64,000 bases of DNA from Paucibacter sp. PLA-PC-4 (GCF_026241155.1 NZ_JAPFGP010000007.1:62001-126000), one strand, 5' to 3'; shown: positions 30,516-39,853, counted from the first letter of the stretch. Made by a program: numbers and translations. The notes: a model not told the origin generated them from the sequence alone.

Positions 30516-32774
30516 GTGCAAGGCCATCGCGACGGGCACGGCTTTTTGCTGCCCGATGACGGGCCGCCTGACATCTACCTGTCCTCGCAAGAAATGCATG
30601 CGGTCATGCATGGCGACCGCTTGCGCGTGCGCATCGTGCGCATGGACAAGCGCGGGCGACCCGAGGGCCGGGTGCTCGAGATCCTGGAGCGCAAGAAACG
30701 GCCCATCATCGGCCGGCTGCTCCTGGAGTCGGGCATCTGGATCGTGGCGCCTGAGGATCGGCGCATGGGCCAGGACATCCTGATCCCGAAGAACGGCATC
30801 GCCAACGCGGTAGCCGGTCAGGTGGTCGCGGTCGAGCTGACCGAGCCGCCGTCGCTGTATTCGCAGCCAGTCGGTCGCGTGGTCGAAGTGCTGGGCGAGA
30901 TCGACGATCCCGGCATGGAGATCGAGATCGCGGTGCGCAAATACGATGTGCCCCATGCATTCAGCGCCGAGACCCTGGCCCAGGCCGCCAAGCTGCCCGA
31001 CCGGCTGCGCGCGGTGGATCTGAAGCAGCGTGTCGATCTGCGCGATGTGCCTCTGGTGACCATCGACGGCGAGGACGCGCGTGACTTTGATGACGCCGTC
31101 TACTGCGAGCCTCACAAACAGGGGCGCGGCAAGAACGCCTTCAGCGGCTGGCGCCTGCTAGTCGCCATTGCCGACGTCAGCCACTACGTCAAGCCCGGCG
31201 AGCCACTGGACCATGATGCCTACGAGCGCGCCACCTCGGTCTATTTCCCCCGCCGCGTGATCCCGATGCTGCCGGAGAAGATCTCCAACGGCCTGTGCTC
31301 GCTGGTGCCGTACGAGGATCGCCTGTCCATGGTCTGTGACATGCTGGTCACGCAGGAGGGGGTCACGCATGCTTATCAGTTCTACCCGGCGGTGATCCGC
31401 TCGCACGCGCGCTTCACGTACACCGAAGTGGCCGCAGTGCTGGCCAATACCCATGGTCCGGAAGCCGCCAAGCGCAAGGAGTTGGTGCCGCATCTGCTGC
31501 ACCTGCACGAGGTCTATCGCGCGCTGCTGGCGGATCGCAAGAAGCGCGGTGCGGTGGACTTTGAGACCACCGAGACGCAAATCATCTGCGACGACAACGG
31601 CCGCATCGAGAAGATCGTGCCGCGCACGCGCAACGAGGCCCATCGCCTGATCGAGGAGGCCATGCTGGCCGCCAATGTCTGCGCGGCCGACTTCATCGCC
31701 GGCGCCAAGCACCACTCGCTGTTCCGCGTCCACGAAGGCCCGACGCCGGAAAAGCGCATTGCGCTGCAGGCCTATCTGCGCGCTTTGGGCATCGGTCTTG
31801 GCATCAGCGACGATCCCAAGCCCGGTGAGTACCAGGCCATCGCCGCGGCGACCAAGGACCGCCCCGACGCCCAGCAGATCCACAGCATGCTGCTGCGCTC
31901 GATGCAGCAAGCCGTCTACACCTCGGCCAATGCGGGACATTTCGGCCTGGCCTACCAGGCCTATACCCACTTCACCAGCCCGATCCGGCGCTACCCCGAC
32001 CTGCTGGTGCACCGAGTCATCAAGGCCATGCTGGGCGGCAAGCGCTATCTGCTCGATGCGGCCAAGATGAATGTGCCGATGCCTGCGCAGCGCCCCGGCC
32101 GCGCCAAGCCGGTCAACCCGGCCACAGTCAGCAATGATCTGGAGCGCTGGGAAGTCGTTGGTGCGCATTGCAGCGCCAACGAGCGTCGTGCCGACGAGGC
32201 CTCGCGCGATGTTGAGGCCTGGCTCAAATGCCGCTACATGCGCGAACATCTGGGCGAGGAGTTCAGCGGCACCGTCAATGCGGTGACCAGCTTCGGCTTG
32301 TTTGTGCAGCTCGATGCCCTCTATGTCGAGGGCCTGATCCACATCACCGAGCTGGGAGGCGAGTACTACCGCTTCGATGAGGTGCGCCAGGAGCTGCGCG
32401 GCGAGCGCACCGGGATCCGCTACGCGACCGGCGCCAAGGTGCGGGTGCAGGTCAGCCGGGTCGATCTGGACGGCCGCAAGATCGACTTCCGTCTGGTGCA
32501 GGACACTGACGAGGCGCGTCTGGTAGCACGGGCGCTGCGCGACAAGGGCGCCAGTGACCGGGCCGCAGCGCTCGCACCCGAGTCGGCCAGCGAGGCGCTG
32601 GAACAGGTTCGCCGCCAGGACCGTGAGCTCAAGGCCGAGCTCAGGGCAGGGCGCAAGGCGGGCGGCAAGAGCAGTGGCAAGGGCGCCAAGTCGGTGGCCC
32701 ACCCGGTCAAGGCGGCGCGCAAGACGGCGCGGGCCGGCAGCGCCAAGAGCACCGAGACGCGCAAGCGCCGCTGA
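30516..32774 (+). CDS. rnr: Ribonuclease R
   Basis: RNase R is a processive 3'-to-5' exoribonuclease that degrades structured RNA and acts in rRNA quality control. A cold-shock domain (GHRDGHGF) starts the protein, then the RNB catalytic domain with DGEDARDFDDAVY, an S1 domain at about residues 580-665, and a Lys/Ala-rich tail. The start is unresolved. The frame stays open upstream to 30384 but contains no ATG, GTG or TTG before GTG 30516, which lies at the first strand of the cold-shock domain. An ATC at 30435, seven bases after AAGGA, is an alternative. The N-terminal helix-turn-helix region of E. coli RNase R is absent. Confidence 0.92.
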   Translation: MQGHRDGHGFLLPDDGPPDIYLSSQEMHAVMHGDRLRVRIVRMDKRGRPEGRVLEILERKKRPIIGRLLLESGIWIVAPEDRRMGQDILIPKNGIANAVAGQVVAVELTEPPSLYSQPVGRVVEVLGEIDDPGMEIEIAVRKYDVPHAFSAETLAQAAKLPDRLRAVDLKQRVDLRDVPLVTIDGEDARDFDDAVYCEPHKQGRGKNAFSGWRLLVAIADVSHYVKPGEPLDHDAYERATSVYFPRRVIPMLPEKISNGLCSLVPYEDRLSMVCDMLVTQEGVTHAYQFYPAVIRSHARFTYTEVAAVLANTHGPEAAKRKELVPHLLHLHEVYRALLADRKKRGAVDFETTETQIICDDNGRIEKIVPRTRNEAHRLIEEAMLAANVCAADFIAGAKHHSLFRVHEGPTPEKRIALQAYLRALGIGLGISDDPKPGEYQAIAAATKDRPDAQQIHSMLLRSMQQAVYTSANAGHFGLAYQAYTHFTSPIRRYPDLLVHRVIKAMLGGKRYLLDAAKMNVPMPAQRPGRAKPVNPATVSNDLERWEVVGAHCSANERRADEASRDVEAWLKCRYMREHLGEEFSGTVNAVTSFGLFVQLDALYVEGLIHITELGGEYYRFDEVRQELRGERTGIRYATGAKVRVQVSRVDLDGRKIDFRLVQDTDEARLVARALRDKGASDRAAALAPESASEALEQVRRQDRELKAELRAGRKAGGKSSGKGAKSVAHPVKAARKTARAGSAKSTETRKRR

Positions 32775-32779
32775 GCTGC

Positions 32780-34294
32780 TTAGTCCCGGGCATGCAGCGC
32801 GTGCATGCTCTCAATCAGATCGGCGGCCCTGAGCGGGCCGCTTTTTTGTGTGTCGCCCGCCAGCCCGTGCCAGTAGGCGGCGGCGCAGGCCAGGGCATGG
32901 GTAGCTGCCGGGTCTTCGCCGCCATACTGCGCCCACAAGCCGCCCAGCCAGCCGGCCAGCACATCGCCGGTGCCGGCCGTTGCCAGCGCGGCATTGCCGC
33001 TGCCATTGATGGCTGGTGCCTGCTGCGGGCTGGCGATCACTGTGCCCGAGCCTTTGAGCAGCACGGTACAGCCGAATTCCTGGCTCAGTGCCTGCGCGGC
33101 ACCGAGCCGGCCGGCCTGTACCTCGGCGGTATCGATGTGCATAAGTCGCGCTGCCTCCAGAGGGTGCGGGGTCAGCAGGGTGGGTCGACCCAGGGTCTGG
33201 CGCGCGCGCAGCAACTGGCGCAGATGGGAGTCTGCTGCGATGGCATTGAGCGCGTCGGCATCCAACACCAGGCGGCGTGCGTGCCGCAGTAGATCGGGCA
33301 GCGGGGCCGCGATCGCCGCGCCGCCGCCGCAGCCTGCCACCACGATATGGCGCTGCCAGCTATCCGGAAACTGCAGCAGCGATTCCGACCAGTTCATCAG
33401 CTCTGGCCGGTCCTGTGGCGCAGCGACCCCGGCCTCGGCCTGCAGCAAGCAGGCATAGACGCGGCCGGCGCCTGCCGCCAGGGCTGCGCGCGCCGCCAGC
33501 CAGGCGGCGCCGCGCATGCCAGCGGCACCGCCTACCACCAACACATCGCCCCAGCTGCCCTTGTGACTGGCGTGCCCGCGCGGTCCGCTGAGCCGCCGCC
33601 AATCGCGCAAGGCCTGCCGCCCCAGCAGCTGTGCATCGGCGCTTCCGGCTGGAGCTTGGCCCAAATCGTCCCACCAGATCTCGCCGCACAGGCTGCGGCC
33701 CTCGGCCGTGAACATGCCGGGCTTCAGGGTCAGCAGCGCCAGCGTGTGCTGCGCCTGCACGCTCAGCAAGGCTCTGCCGCTGTCGCCATCCATGCCGCTG
33801 GGCAGGTCGACCGCCAACGTCGGCGCAGGGTGGTGGTTGAGCAGGCGAATCGCTTCGGCAACGGTGCTGTCGGGGGCGCGGCTCAGCCCCAGGCCCAGCA
33901 GGGCGTCGATCAGCAGATCGGCCTTGGGCGCGCTGGTCGGTAGCACGGTCTCAATCGCCAGGCCGGCTGCCTGCGCCTGCTGCAAGGCCCAGGCGGCATC
34001 GGCTGCTGCGGTGCGGCCGGCACCGCCGCACAAGCTGATGCGCACCTGCTTGCCTGCGGCCTGCAGTAGCCGGGCGGCCACCAGGCCATCACCGCCGTTG
34101 TTGCCGGGTCCGCACAGCAGCCAAATATGGCGGGCATGCGGCTGCAGCGCCAGCGCCAGCTTGGCGACGGCCGCGCCGGCGCGCTGCATCAGCTCGTGAG
34201 GCCGGGTCGTCTGCAAGGCCTGGGCCTCGATCGTGCGGCTGCTGACCGTGCGATACAGCGGCAGGTGATCGATCGATCGCAGGGCGGGGCGCAT
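32780..34294 (-). CDS. nnr: Bifunctional NAD(P)H-hydrate epimerase / ADP-dependent dehydratase
   Basis: Nnr repairs hydrated NAD(P)H. The 504-residue protein fuses an N-terminal epimerase domain (YjeF_N, GPGNNGGDG at residues 62-70) to a C-terminal ribokinase-like dehydratase (from about residue 225). The dehydratase carries GAAGMRGAAWLAARAAL, DADALNAIA, LTPHPLEAARL and NAALATAGTGDVLAG. The fusion matches E. coli YjeF. It is convergent with rnr (5-base gap), and its last codons contain the rnr terminator. It lies 9 bases after the D-amino-acid dehydrogenase on the same strand, so the two are probably cotranscribed. Confidence 0.93.
   Translation of the reverse strand: MRPALRSIDHLPLYRTVSSRTIEAQALQTTRPHELMQRAGAAVAKLALALQPHARHIWLLCGPGNNGGDGLVAARLLQAAGKQVRISLCGGAGRTAAADAAWALQQAQAAGLAIETVLPTSAPKADLLIDALLGLGLSRAPDSTVAEAIRLLNHHPAPTLAVDLPSGMDGDSGRALLSVQAQHTLALLTLKPGMFTAEGRSLCGEIWWDDLGQAPAGSADAQLLGRQALRDWRRLSGPRGHASHKGSWGDVLVVGGAAGMRGAAWLAARAALAAGAGRVYACLLQAEAGVAAPQDRPELMNWSESLLQFPDSWQRHIVVAGCGGGAAIAAPLPDLLRHARRLVLDADALNAIAADSHLRQLLRARQTLGRPTLLTPHPLEAARLMHIDTAEVQAGRLGAAQALSQEFGCTVLLKGSGTVIASPQQAPAINGSGNAALATAGTGDVLAGWLGGLWAQYGGEDPAATHALACAAAYWHGLAGDTQKSGPLRAADLIESMHALHARD
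32823..32847 (+). terminator. Rho-independent terminator of rnr inside the nnr coding region
   Basis: GCGGCCC, loop TGAGC, GGGCCGC, then TTTTTT on the plus strand, 49 bases after the rnr stop. The same bases encode the Lys-Ser-Gly-Pro-Leu segment near the C-terminus of Nnr on the other strand. Confidence 0.75.
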
Positions 34295-34303
34295 GGGGGC
34301 AGA

Positions 34304-35641
34304 TTAGCGCAAACGGCCGATGTCCAGGCCTTCGATATCGACGCCCGGCGACCGACCCGCGAGCTGGTCGGCAAGCACGCGTGCCGAACCGCAGGCCAGC
34401 GCCCAGCCGCTGCTGCCGTGGCCGAGGTTCAGCCAGATGCCGGCCGCGCCGCTGGCGCCCAGCACCGGTGGGCCGTCGGGCAGCATCGGGCGTGCGCCCT
34501 TCCAGCGCTGTGTCTGCGTTGTGTGTGTGGCTCCGGGAAACCAGTCGTGCAACACCCTGTGCAGGGTTGCGATGGCCTTGGCATTAAAGGCAGCCGGATC
34601 GCCGCCGAGCTCGGCGCTGCCGGCCACGCGCACGCGCTGGCCGATTCGGCTGATCGCGATCTTGTAGCGCTCGTCCATCAGGCCGGCACGCGGGCCCAGA
34701 TCGGGATGGGCTTCGAGCTGGCGCAGCGGCGCGGTGATCGAGTAGCCGTGCACAGCGGCCAGTGGCAGTTTCAGGCCCAGTGGGCGCAGCAGCGCGGCCG
34801 AGCCCATCGCGGCGCAGACGACGATGGCATCGAAGCGCTCGTGCTGCGGCTCGATCGGCTGGGGCAGGGTGGATGGGCCTTCGCGGCTGGTGGCCTCGTT
34901 GCGCACGATCTGGCCTTCGTCGGGCGGCGTGTACTCATGCACCAGCAGCGGCGTGCTGCCAGGCTCGATGCGGCGCACCGTCGTGTGGAAGCGAAAGCGC
35001 ACGCCCAGTCGCTGGGCTTCGCCGCGCAGCAGATGGGTGAACTGGCGGCAGTTGCCGACCTCGTCCTGCGCCAGATGAATGCCGCCGGCCAGCGCGGTGT
35101 CCGGATTCAGGCCGGGCTCGACGGCCCGGCACTGGGCGGGGTCTAGCAGCTTGTGGGCCACACCCAACTCGCCCAGCAGCTGCAGGCCCGGCTGAGCGGC
35201 GGCCAGCTCGCGCGCGCTGCGCAGGAGCACCAAATAGCCGTCGGCGCGCTCGTAGTCCAGCTTCAGTTGTTGGCGCAGAGTGCGCAGGCGCTCGGCGCTG
35301 TAAGCCGCCAGCCCATGCATGCGGCGGCGGTTTTTTGCATGGGTTTTTGGCTTGCAGGCCCGCAACCAGCGCCACAGCCAGGCCAGTGTTGCGGCGCTTG
35401 GCGGGCCGCCCAGCCGCGCCGCGGCATGGCTGGCGAACAGCTGGCGCAGCAGCTTGCTCGGCATGCCCGGTGCGGCCCAGGGGCCGACATAGCCGGGTGC
35501 GACGATGCCGGCGTTGGCAAAGCTAGTCTCCGCCGCAACGCTGCCGCTGCGCTCGAATACGGTGACCTCGTGGCCGTCCGCACCGAGCTCATAGGCGGTG
35601 CTGACGCCGATGATGCCGGCGCCTATGACTGCGACGCGCAT
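34304..35641 (-). CDS. dadA: D-amino-acid dehydrogenase (DadA-like FAD oxidoreductase)
   Basis: A 445-residue flavoprotein of the DAO family. It has an N-terminal FAD motif VIGAGIIGVSTAYEL with a downstream acidic residue in VFERSG, then ANAGIVAPGYVGPWAAPGMP, typical of DadA small subunits. A C-terminal GHGSSGWALACGSARVLADQ segment contacts FAD. DadA oxidises D-amino acids to keto acids and passes electrons to the respiratory chain at the inner membrane. No dadX racemase is next to it, so the substrate could be D-alanine or another D-amino acid. Likely cotranscribed with nnr. Confidence 0.87.
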   Translation of the reverse strand: MRVAVIGAGIIGVSTAYELGADGHEVTVFERSGSVAAETSFANAGIVAPGYVGPWAAPGMPSKLLRQLFASHAAARLGGPPSAATLAWLWRWLRACKPKTHAKNRRRMHGLAAYSAERLRTLRQQLKLDYERADGYLVLLRSARELAAAQPGLQLLGELGVAHKLLDPAQCRAVEPGLNPDTALAGGIHLAQDEVGNCRQFTHLLRGEAQRLGVRFRFHTTVRRIEPGSTPLLVHEYTPPDEGQIVRNEATSREGPSTLPQPIEPQHERFDAIVVCAAMGSAALLRPLGLKLPLAAVHGYSITAPLRQLEAHPDLGPRAGLMDERYKIAISRIGQRVRVAGSAELGGDPAAFNAKAIATLHRVLHDWFPGATHTTQTQRWKGARPMLPDGPPVLGASGAAGIWLNLGHGSSGWALACGSARVLADQLAGRSPGVDIEGLDIGRLR

Positions 35642-35767
35642 CTCAGTGTCCCCGCTTCTGGTCGACAGGCTCGGCAGCCACGGTGTGTTGCATTGGGTCG
35701 GCGGCTCGCACGGAGTCGCTGTGCAGGCCTTGCGGGGCGCCGCTCAGGTTTTGGGGCATGGGTCGTG

Positions 35768-35773
35768 TATACT
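35768..35773 (+). promoter_or_regulatory. rpsB: Candidate -10 box of the rpsB promoter
   Basis: TATACT, giving a leader of about 145 bases before rpsB. The -35 region is weak. Confidence 0.45.
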
Positions 35774-35839
35774 CTTTGGGTTTTGCTGCTTGCAAGTCTG
35801 CTCATTCCGGGCGGGCGGCAGTGCAAAACAAATCGCAAA

Positions 35840-35894
35840 CCGGCTATCGAAAGGTGTTGCTGCTGCTTGAAGTGTGCAGGGCAATTCGAGCCGG
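35840..35894 (+). promoter_or_regulatory. Folded 5' leader of rpsB (candidate S2 autoregulatory element)
   Basis: CCGGC-TA-TCGAA (35840-35851) pairs with TTCGA-GCCGG (35885-35894), leaving a two-base bulge. Inside, TTGC pairs with GCAA and CTGC with GCAG. Ribosome-binding GGAG (35913-35916) follows. Regulation by S2 is known for enterobacterial rpsB leaders; here it is inference. The rest of the gap 35642-35922 holds only the dadA and rpsB promoter regions. Confidence 0.45.
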
Positions 35895-35922
35895 ATTTTA
35901 GACACAACCTTCGGAGTTACCC

Positions 35923-36669
35923 ATGTCCGTTACGATGCGCGAAATGCTGGAAGCCGGCGTCCACTTTGGTCACCAAACCCGCTTCTGGAACCCCAAGATG
36001 GCCCCGTATATCTACGGCCATCGCAACAAGATTCACATCATCAACCTCGAGAAGACGCTGCCCGCGTTCGAAGAGGCGATGAAGTTCGTGCGCCAACTGT
36101 CTGCCAAGCGCGGCACCGTGCTGATGATCGGCACCAAGCGCCAAGCCCGTGAAGTCATCGCCCTGGAAGCCCAGCGCGCTGGCGTGCCTTATGTCGACCA
36201 GCGTTGGTTGGGCGGCATGATGACCAACTTCAAGACGGTCAAGGGTTCGCTGAAGAATCTGAAGGACATGCAAGCCCAGGTCGATGCCGGCACCCAGCCC
36301 GCGATCAAGAAGGAAGCGCTGATGTTCCAGCGCGACCTGGCCAAGCTGGAGAAGAATATCGGCGGCATCCAGGACATGGGCGCCCTGCCGGACGCGATCT
36401 TCGTGATCGACGTCGGCTATCACAAGATTGCAGTGGCCGAGGCCAAGAAGCTGGGTATTCCTGTGATCGGCGTGGTTGACACCAACCACTCGCCCGAAGG
36501 TATCGACTACGTGATCCCCGGCAACGATGACTCGGCCAAGGCCGTGGCTCTGTATGCCAAGGCTGTGGCCGACGCGGTGCTGGAAGGTCGTGCCAACGCC
36601 GGCAACGAGTTGGTGCAAGCTGTGGCCCCGGCCGGCGACGAGTTCGTGGAAGTCAGCGAAGGCGCTTAA
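35923..36669 (+). CDS. rpsB: 30S ribosomal protein S2
   Basis: A 248-residue S2 protein with the canonical start [20 protein letters not shown] and the motifs [12 protein letters not shown] and [20 protein letters not shown]2 binds late to the 30S subunit and is needed for initiation. GGAG lies six bases before the ATG. It heads the conserved rpsB-tsf-pyrH-frr cluster. A terminator-like hairpin follows and probably reduces read-through into tsf. Confidence 0.98.
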   Translation: MSVTMREMLEAGVHFGHQTRFWNPKMAPYIYGHRNKIHIINLEKTLPAFEEAMKFVRQLSAKRGTVLMIGTKRQAREVIALEAQRAGVPYVDQRWLGGMMTNFKTVKGSLKNLKDMQAQVDAGTQPAIKKEALMFQRDLAKLEKNIGGIQDMGALPDAIFVIDVGYHKIAVAEAKKLGIPVIGVVDTNHSPEGIDYVIPGNDDSAKAVALYAKAVADAVLEGRANAGNELVQAVAPAGDEFVEVSEGA

Positions 36670-36690
36670 GCCTTCAGCGCCTAGGCGAGA

Positions 36691-36716
36691 GGGGGCTGAG
36701 TTCAGCCCCCTTTTTT
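36691..36716 (+). terminator. Partial terminator (attenuator) between rpsB and tsf
   Basis: GGGGGCT pairs with AGCCCCC across a short loop and is followed by TTTTTT. Because tsf has no obvious strong promoter of its own, it is probably leaky and sets the S2 to EF-Ts ratio. Confidence 0.7.
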
Positions 36717-36783
36717 CAAAGCAAATGCAAAAGGGTGCGGTGGGGCGAAAGCACACGGCACTCGCAAGAAACGGAGAAAGAAA

Positions 36784-37680
36784 ATGGCTGCTATTACCGC
36801 AAGCATGGTCGGCGAGCTGCGCGCCCGCACCGATGCACCGATGATGGAATGCAAGAAGGCGCTGACCGAAGCCGAAGGCGATCTGGTCCGTGCCGAGGAA
36901 ATTCTGCGCGTCAAGCTGGGCAACAAGGCCGGCAAGGCCTCGTCGCGCGTGACCGCCGAAGGCGTGGTTGCCACCGCAGTGGTTGGTGCCAATGGCGCGC
37001 TGTTGGAAGTCAACTGCGAGACCGACTTCGTCTCGAAGAACGATGCCTTCCTGGCTTTCGTCAACGCCTGCGCTGGCCTGATCGCCGAGAAGGCGCCGGC
37101 CGACGTGGCTGCGCTGTCGGCCCTGCCGCTGTCGCAAGAAGGCTTCGGTCCGACCGTAGAAGACGTGCGCAAGGGCCTGATCGGCAAGATCGGCGAGAAC
37201 ATGTCGATCCGCCGCTTCCAGCGCTACGCCTCCGGCGCCAAGCTGGCTTCTTATCTGCACGGCACCCGCATTGGTGTGGTGGTCGAGTTCGAAGGTGACG
37301 AAGTCGCCGCCAAGGACGTTGCCATGCACATCGCTGCGATGAAGCCGGCCGCGCTGTCGTCGGCCGATGTGCCGGCCGAGCTGGTCGAGAAGGAGCGCAA
37401 GATCGCTGCCGAGAAGGCTGCCGAGTCCGGCAAGCCTGCCGACATCGTCGCCAAGATGGTCGAGGGTTCGGTGCAGAAGTTCCTGAAGGAAGTCTCGTTG
37501 CTGGACCAGGTCTTCGTGAAGGCTGCCGATGGCAAGCAGACCGTTGGTGCGATGCTCAAGGACAAGGCCACCACCGTAAAGGGCTTCACCCTGTACGTGG
37601 TGGGCGAGGGCATTGAGAAGAAGGTGGATGACTTCGCCGCCGAGGTGGCCGCTCAGGTGGCCGCCGCCAAGGGGCAATAA
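36784..37680 (+). CDS. tsf: Elongation factor Ts
   Basis: EF-Ts exchanges GDP for GTP on EF-Tu. The 298-residue protein starts [20 protein letters not shown] and contains the EF-Tu-contacting [18 protein letters not shown] and [14 protein letters not shown] motifs. AACGGAGAAAG precedes the ATG. It lies between rpsB and pyrH with hairpins on both sides. Confidence 0.98.
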   Translation: MAAITASMVGELRARTDAPMMECKKALTEAEGDLVRAEEILRVKLGNKAGKASSRVTAEGVVATAVVGANGALLEVNCETDFVSKNDAFLAFVNACAGLIAEKAPADVAALSALPLSQEGFGPTVEDVRKGLIGKIGENMSIRRFQRYASGAKLASYLHGTRIGVVVEFEGDEVAAKDVAMHIAAMKPAALSSADVPAELVEKERKIAAEKAAESGKPADIVAKMVEGSVQKFLKEVSLLDQVFVKAADGKQTVGAMLKDKATTVKGFTLYVVGEGIEKKVDDFAAEVAAQVAAAKGQ

Positions 37681-37694
37681 GCCCCGGCAGAAAT

Positions 37695-37717
37695 AAAGGG
37701 CGCCAGTGGCGCCCTTT
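37695..37717 (+). terminator. Hairpin after tsf
   Basis: AAAGGGCGCC, loop AGT, GGCGCCCTTT, then ACACTTG. The stem is strong but the T tract is short, so termination may be partial. Confidence 0.6.
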
Positions 37718-37791
37718 ACACTTGTGCCCGCGACTTTGGACCCACGAGGTCTGGAAGAATCGCGGCACGCAACAGCATTGACGAGGTAAGA

Positions 37792-38502
37792 ATGCCCGCG
37801 CATAAACGCATCCTGCTCAAACTCTCCGGCGAGGCTCTGATGGGCGACGACGCCTACGGCATTAACCGCGCCACGATCGTGCGCATGGTGCAGGAGGTGC
37901 GGGAGATCACGCAAATGGGCGTCGAGGTGGCTGTCGTGATCGGCGGCGGCAACATCTTCCGCGGTGTCGCAGGTGGCTCAGTCGGCATGGATCGCGCCAC
38001 CGCCGACTACATGGGTATGCTGGCTACAGTGATGAATTCGCTGGCCCTGGCCGACACGATGCGCCAAGAAGGCATGACGGCCCGCGTGATGTCGGCCATT
38101 GCGATCGAACAGGTGGTTGAGCCCTATGTGCGCCCGAAGGCCTTGCAATACCTCGAAGAGGGCAAGGTGGTGATCTTCGCGGCCGGCACCGGCAACCCTT
38201 TCTTCACGACCGACACCGCCGCCGCGCTGCGCGGCGCCGAAATTGGTGCCGAGATCGTACTCAAGGCCACGAAGGTGGACGGTGTCTACAGCGCCGACCC
38301 CAAGAAAGACCCGAACGCCACGCGCTATTCGCGCATCAGCTTCGACGAGGCCATCGCCAAGAACCTGCAGGTCCTGGACGCCACCGCCTTCGCGCTGTGC
38401 CGTGACCAGAAGCTGCCGATCAAGGTGTTCAGCATCTTCAAGCCGGGTGCGCTCAAGCGCGTCGTGATGGGCGAAGACGAAGGCACGCTGGTCCACGTGT
38501 GA
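37792..38502 (+). CDS. pyrH: Uridylate kinase (UMP kinase)
   Basis: PyrH phosphorylates UMP to UDP and is allosterically controlled by GTP and UTP. The 236-residue protein belongs to the amino acid kinase family: [44 protein letters not shown] and [14 protein letters not shown]. The length is standard. frr follows after 45 bases, and a hairpin separates it from tsf upstream. Confidence 0.97.
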   Translation: MPAHKRILLKLSGEALMGDDAYGINRATIVRMVQEVREITQMGVEVAVVIGGGNIFRGVAGGSVGMDRATADYMGMLATVMNSLALADTMRQEGMTARVMSAIAIEQVVEPYVRPKALQYLEEGKVVIFAAGTGNPFFTTDTAAALRGAEIGAEIVLKATKVDGVYSADPKKDPNATRYSRISFDEAIAKNLQVLDATAFALCRDQKLPIKVFSIFKPGALKRVVMGEDEGTLVHV

Positions 38503-38547
38503 GGCGGGTCCCGCGTTAGAGACTAAGACAGAGCAAGGTCAAGAATC

Positions 38548-39108
38548 ATGAGCACTGCAGATATCAAGAAGACGGCCGAACAGAAGATGGCCAAGTCGGT
38601 GGAGTCCTTCAAGAGCGAGTTGCAGAAAATCCGCACCGGTCGCGCCCACCCCGGCATCCTCGACCAGGTCAGCGTTGACTATTACGGCTCCATGGTGCCG
38701 ATCTCCCAGGTGGCCAATGTCACCTTGGTCGATGCACGCACGATCAGCGTCCAGCCCTGGGAAAAAGGCATGGGTGCCAAGATCGAGAAGGCGATCCGGG
38801 AGTCGGATCTGGGACTCAATCCCGCCTCCCAGGGTGATCTGATCCGTGTGCCGATGCCGGCACTGACCGAGGAGCGCCGCCGCGACCTGACCAAGGTGGT
38901 GCGCAATGCCGGTGAAGACGCCAAGATTGCGGTGCGCAATCTGCGCCGCGACGCCAATGAGCAGGCCAAGAAGCTGCTGAAGGACAAGCTGATCACCGAG
39001 GACGATGAGCGTCGCAGCACCGATGAGGTGCAGAAGCTGACTGATCGCACGATCGCCGAGATCGACAAGCTGATCTCCGGCAAAGAAGCCGAGATCATGG
39101 CGGTTTGA
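38548..39108 (+). CDS. frr: Ribosome recycling factor
   Basis: RRF splits post-termination ribosomes with EF-G. The 186-residue protein has the expected two-domain size. Family segments are [29 protein letters not shown] and the C-terminal helix with [16 protein letters not shown]. It is the fourth gene of the rpsB cluster. Its stop lies 14 bases before the chosen uppS start. Confidence 0.97.
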   Translation: MSTADIKKTAEQKMAKSVESFKSELQKIRTGRAHPGILDQVSVDYYGSMVPISQVANVTLVDARTISVQPWEKGMGAKIEKAIRESDLGLNPASQGDLIRVPMPALTEERRRDLTKVVRNAGEDAKIAVRNLRRDANEQAKKLLKDKLITEDDERRSTDEVQKLTDRTIAEIDKLISGKEAEIMAV

Positions 39109-39122
39109 ACGGAAGCGCTGCG

Positions 39123-39851
39123 GTGACTTTCGAGAGCAAGGCGGTCCCCCGCCACATCGCCATCGTGATGGATGGCAATGGCCGCTGGGCGAAGAAGCGC
39201 TTTCTGCCGCGCTTCTTTGGCCATAAGCAGGGCGTCGATGCCCTGGTGAAGGTGGTGCAGGCGTGCATCGACCGTGACATCGAGTATCTGACCGTGTTCG
39301 CGTTCTCCAGTGAGAACTGGAAGCGGCCCAGCGATGAGGTTTCGGGCCTGATGGGCCTGGTGCTGGCGGCGGTGTCGCGATACCTGGCGCGCATGGGCGC
39401 GATGGGGGTGCGCATCCGCATCGTCGGCGACCGCGAGGCGGTGTCCGACAAGCTGCGCAATGCCTGGAACGAGGCCGAGGCATCAACGCGCCACAACAGC
39501 AAGCTGACACTCAATGTCGCCTTCAACTATGGCGGTCGCTGGGATATTTTGCAGGCCACCAAGGCTGCGATCAAGGCCGGTGTGCCTGCAGAGGAGATGA
39601 CCGAGGCCAAGCTCAGCGAGTTCATGGCGATGAGCTACGCGCCCGACCCGGACCTGTTCATCCGCACCGGTGGCGAGGTGCGCATCAGCAACTTCATGCT
39701 CTGGCAGGTCGCATACACCGAGTTCGTGTTCTCCGACTGCCTATGGCCGGAGTTCGGCGAGGCCCAGCTGGATTCGGCAATCGCTGCGTTCCGCGCGCGT
39801 GATCGGCGCTTTGGTGGCGTCAAGGAAGTGCCGGCTGCGGTTGGCGCCTGA
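39123..39851 (+). CDS. uppS: Undecaprenyl diphosphate synthase
   Basis: UppS is a cis-prenyltransferase that makes the C55 lipid carrier for peptidoglycan and O-antigen. The 242-residue protein has IVMDGNGRWAKKR with catalytic Asp17, then FAFSSENWKRP and DLFIRTGGEVRISNFMLWQ. I chose GTG 39123 because GGAAG lies seven bases upstream. A TTG at 39105 would overlap the frr stop and add six residues. cdsA follows after two bases. Confidence 0.96.
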   Translation: MTFESKAVPRHIAIVMDGNGRWAKKRFLPRFFGHKQGVDALVKVVQACIDRDIEYLTVFAFSSENWKRPSDEVSGLMGLVLAAVSRYLARMGAMGVRIRIVGDREAVSDKLRNAWNEAEASTRHNSKLTLNVAFNYGGRWDILQATKAAIKAGVPAEEMTEAKLSEFMAMSYAPDPDLFIRTGGEVRISNFMLWQVAYTEFVFSDCLWPEFGEAQLDSAIAAFRARDRRFGGVKEVPAAVGA

Positions 39852-39853
39852 GC

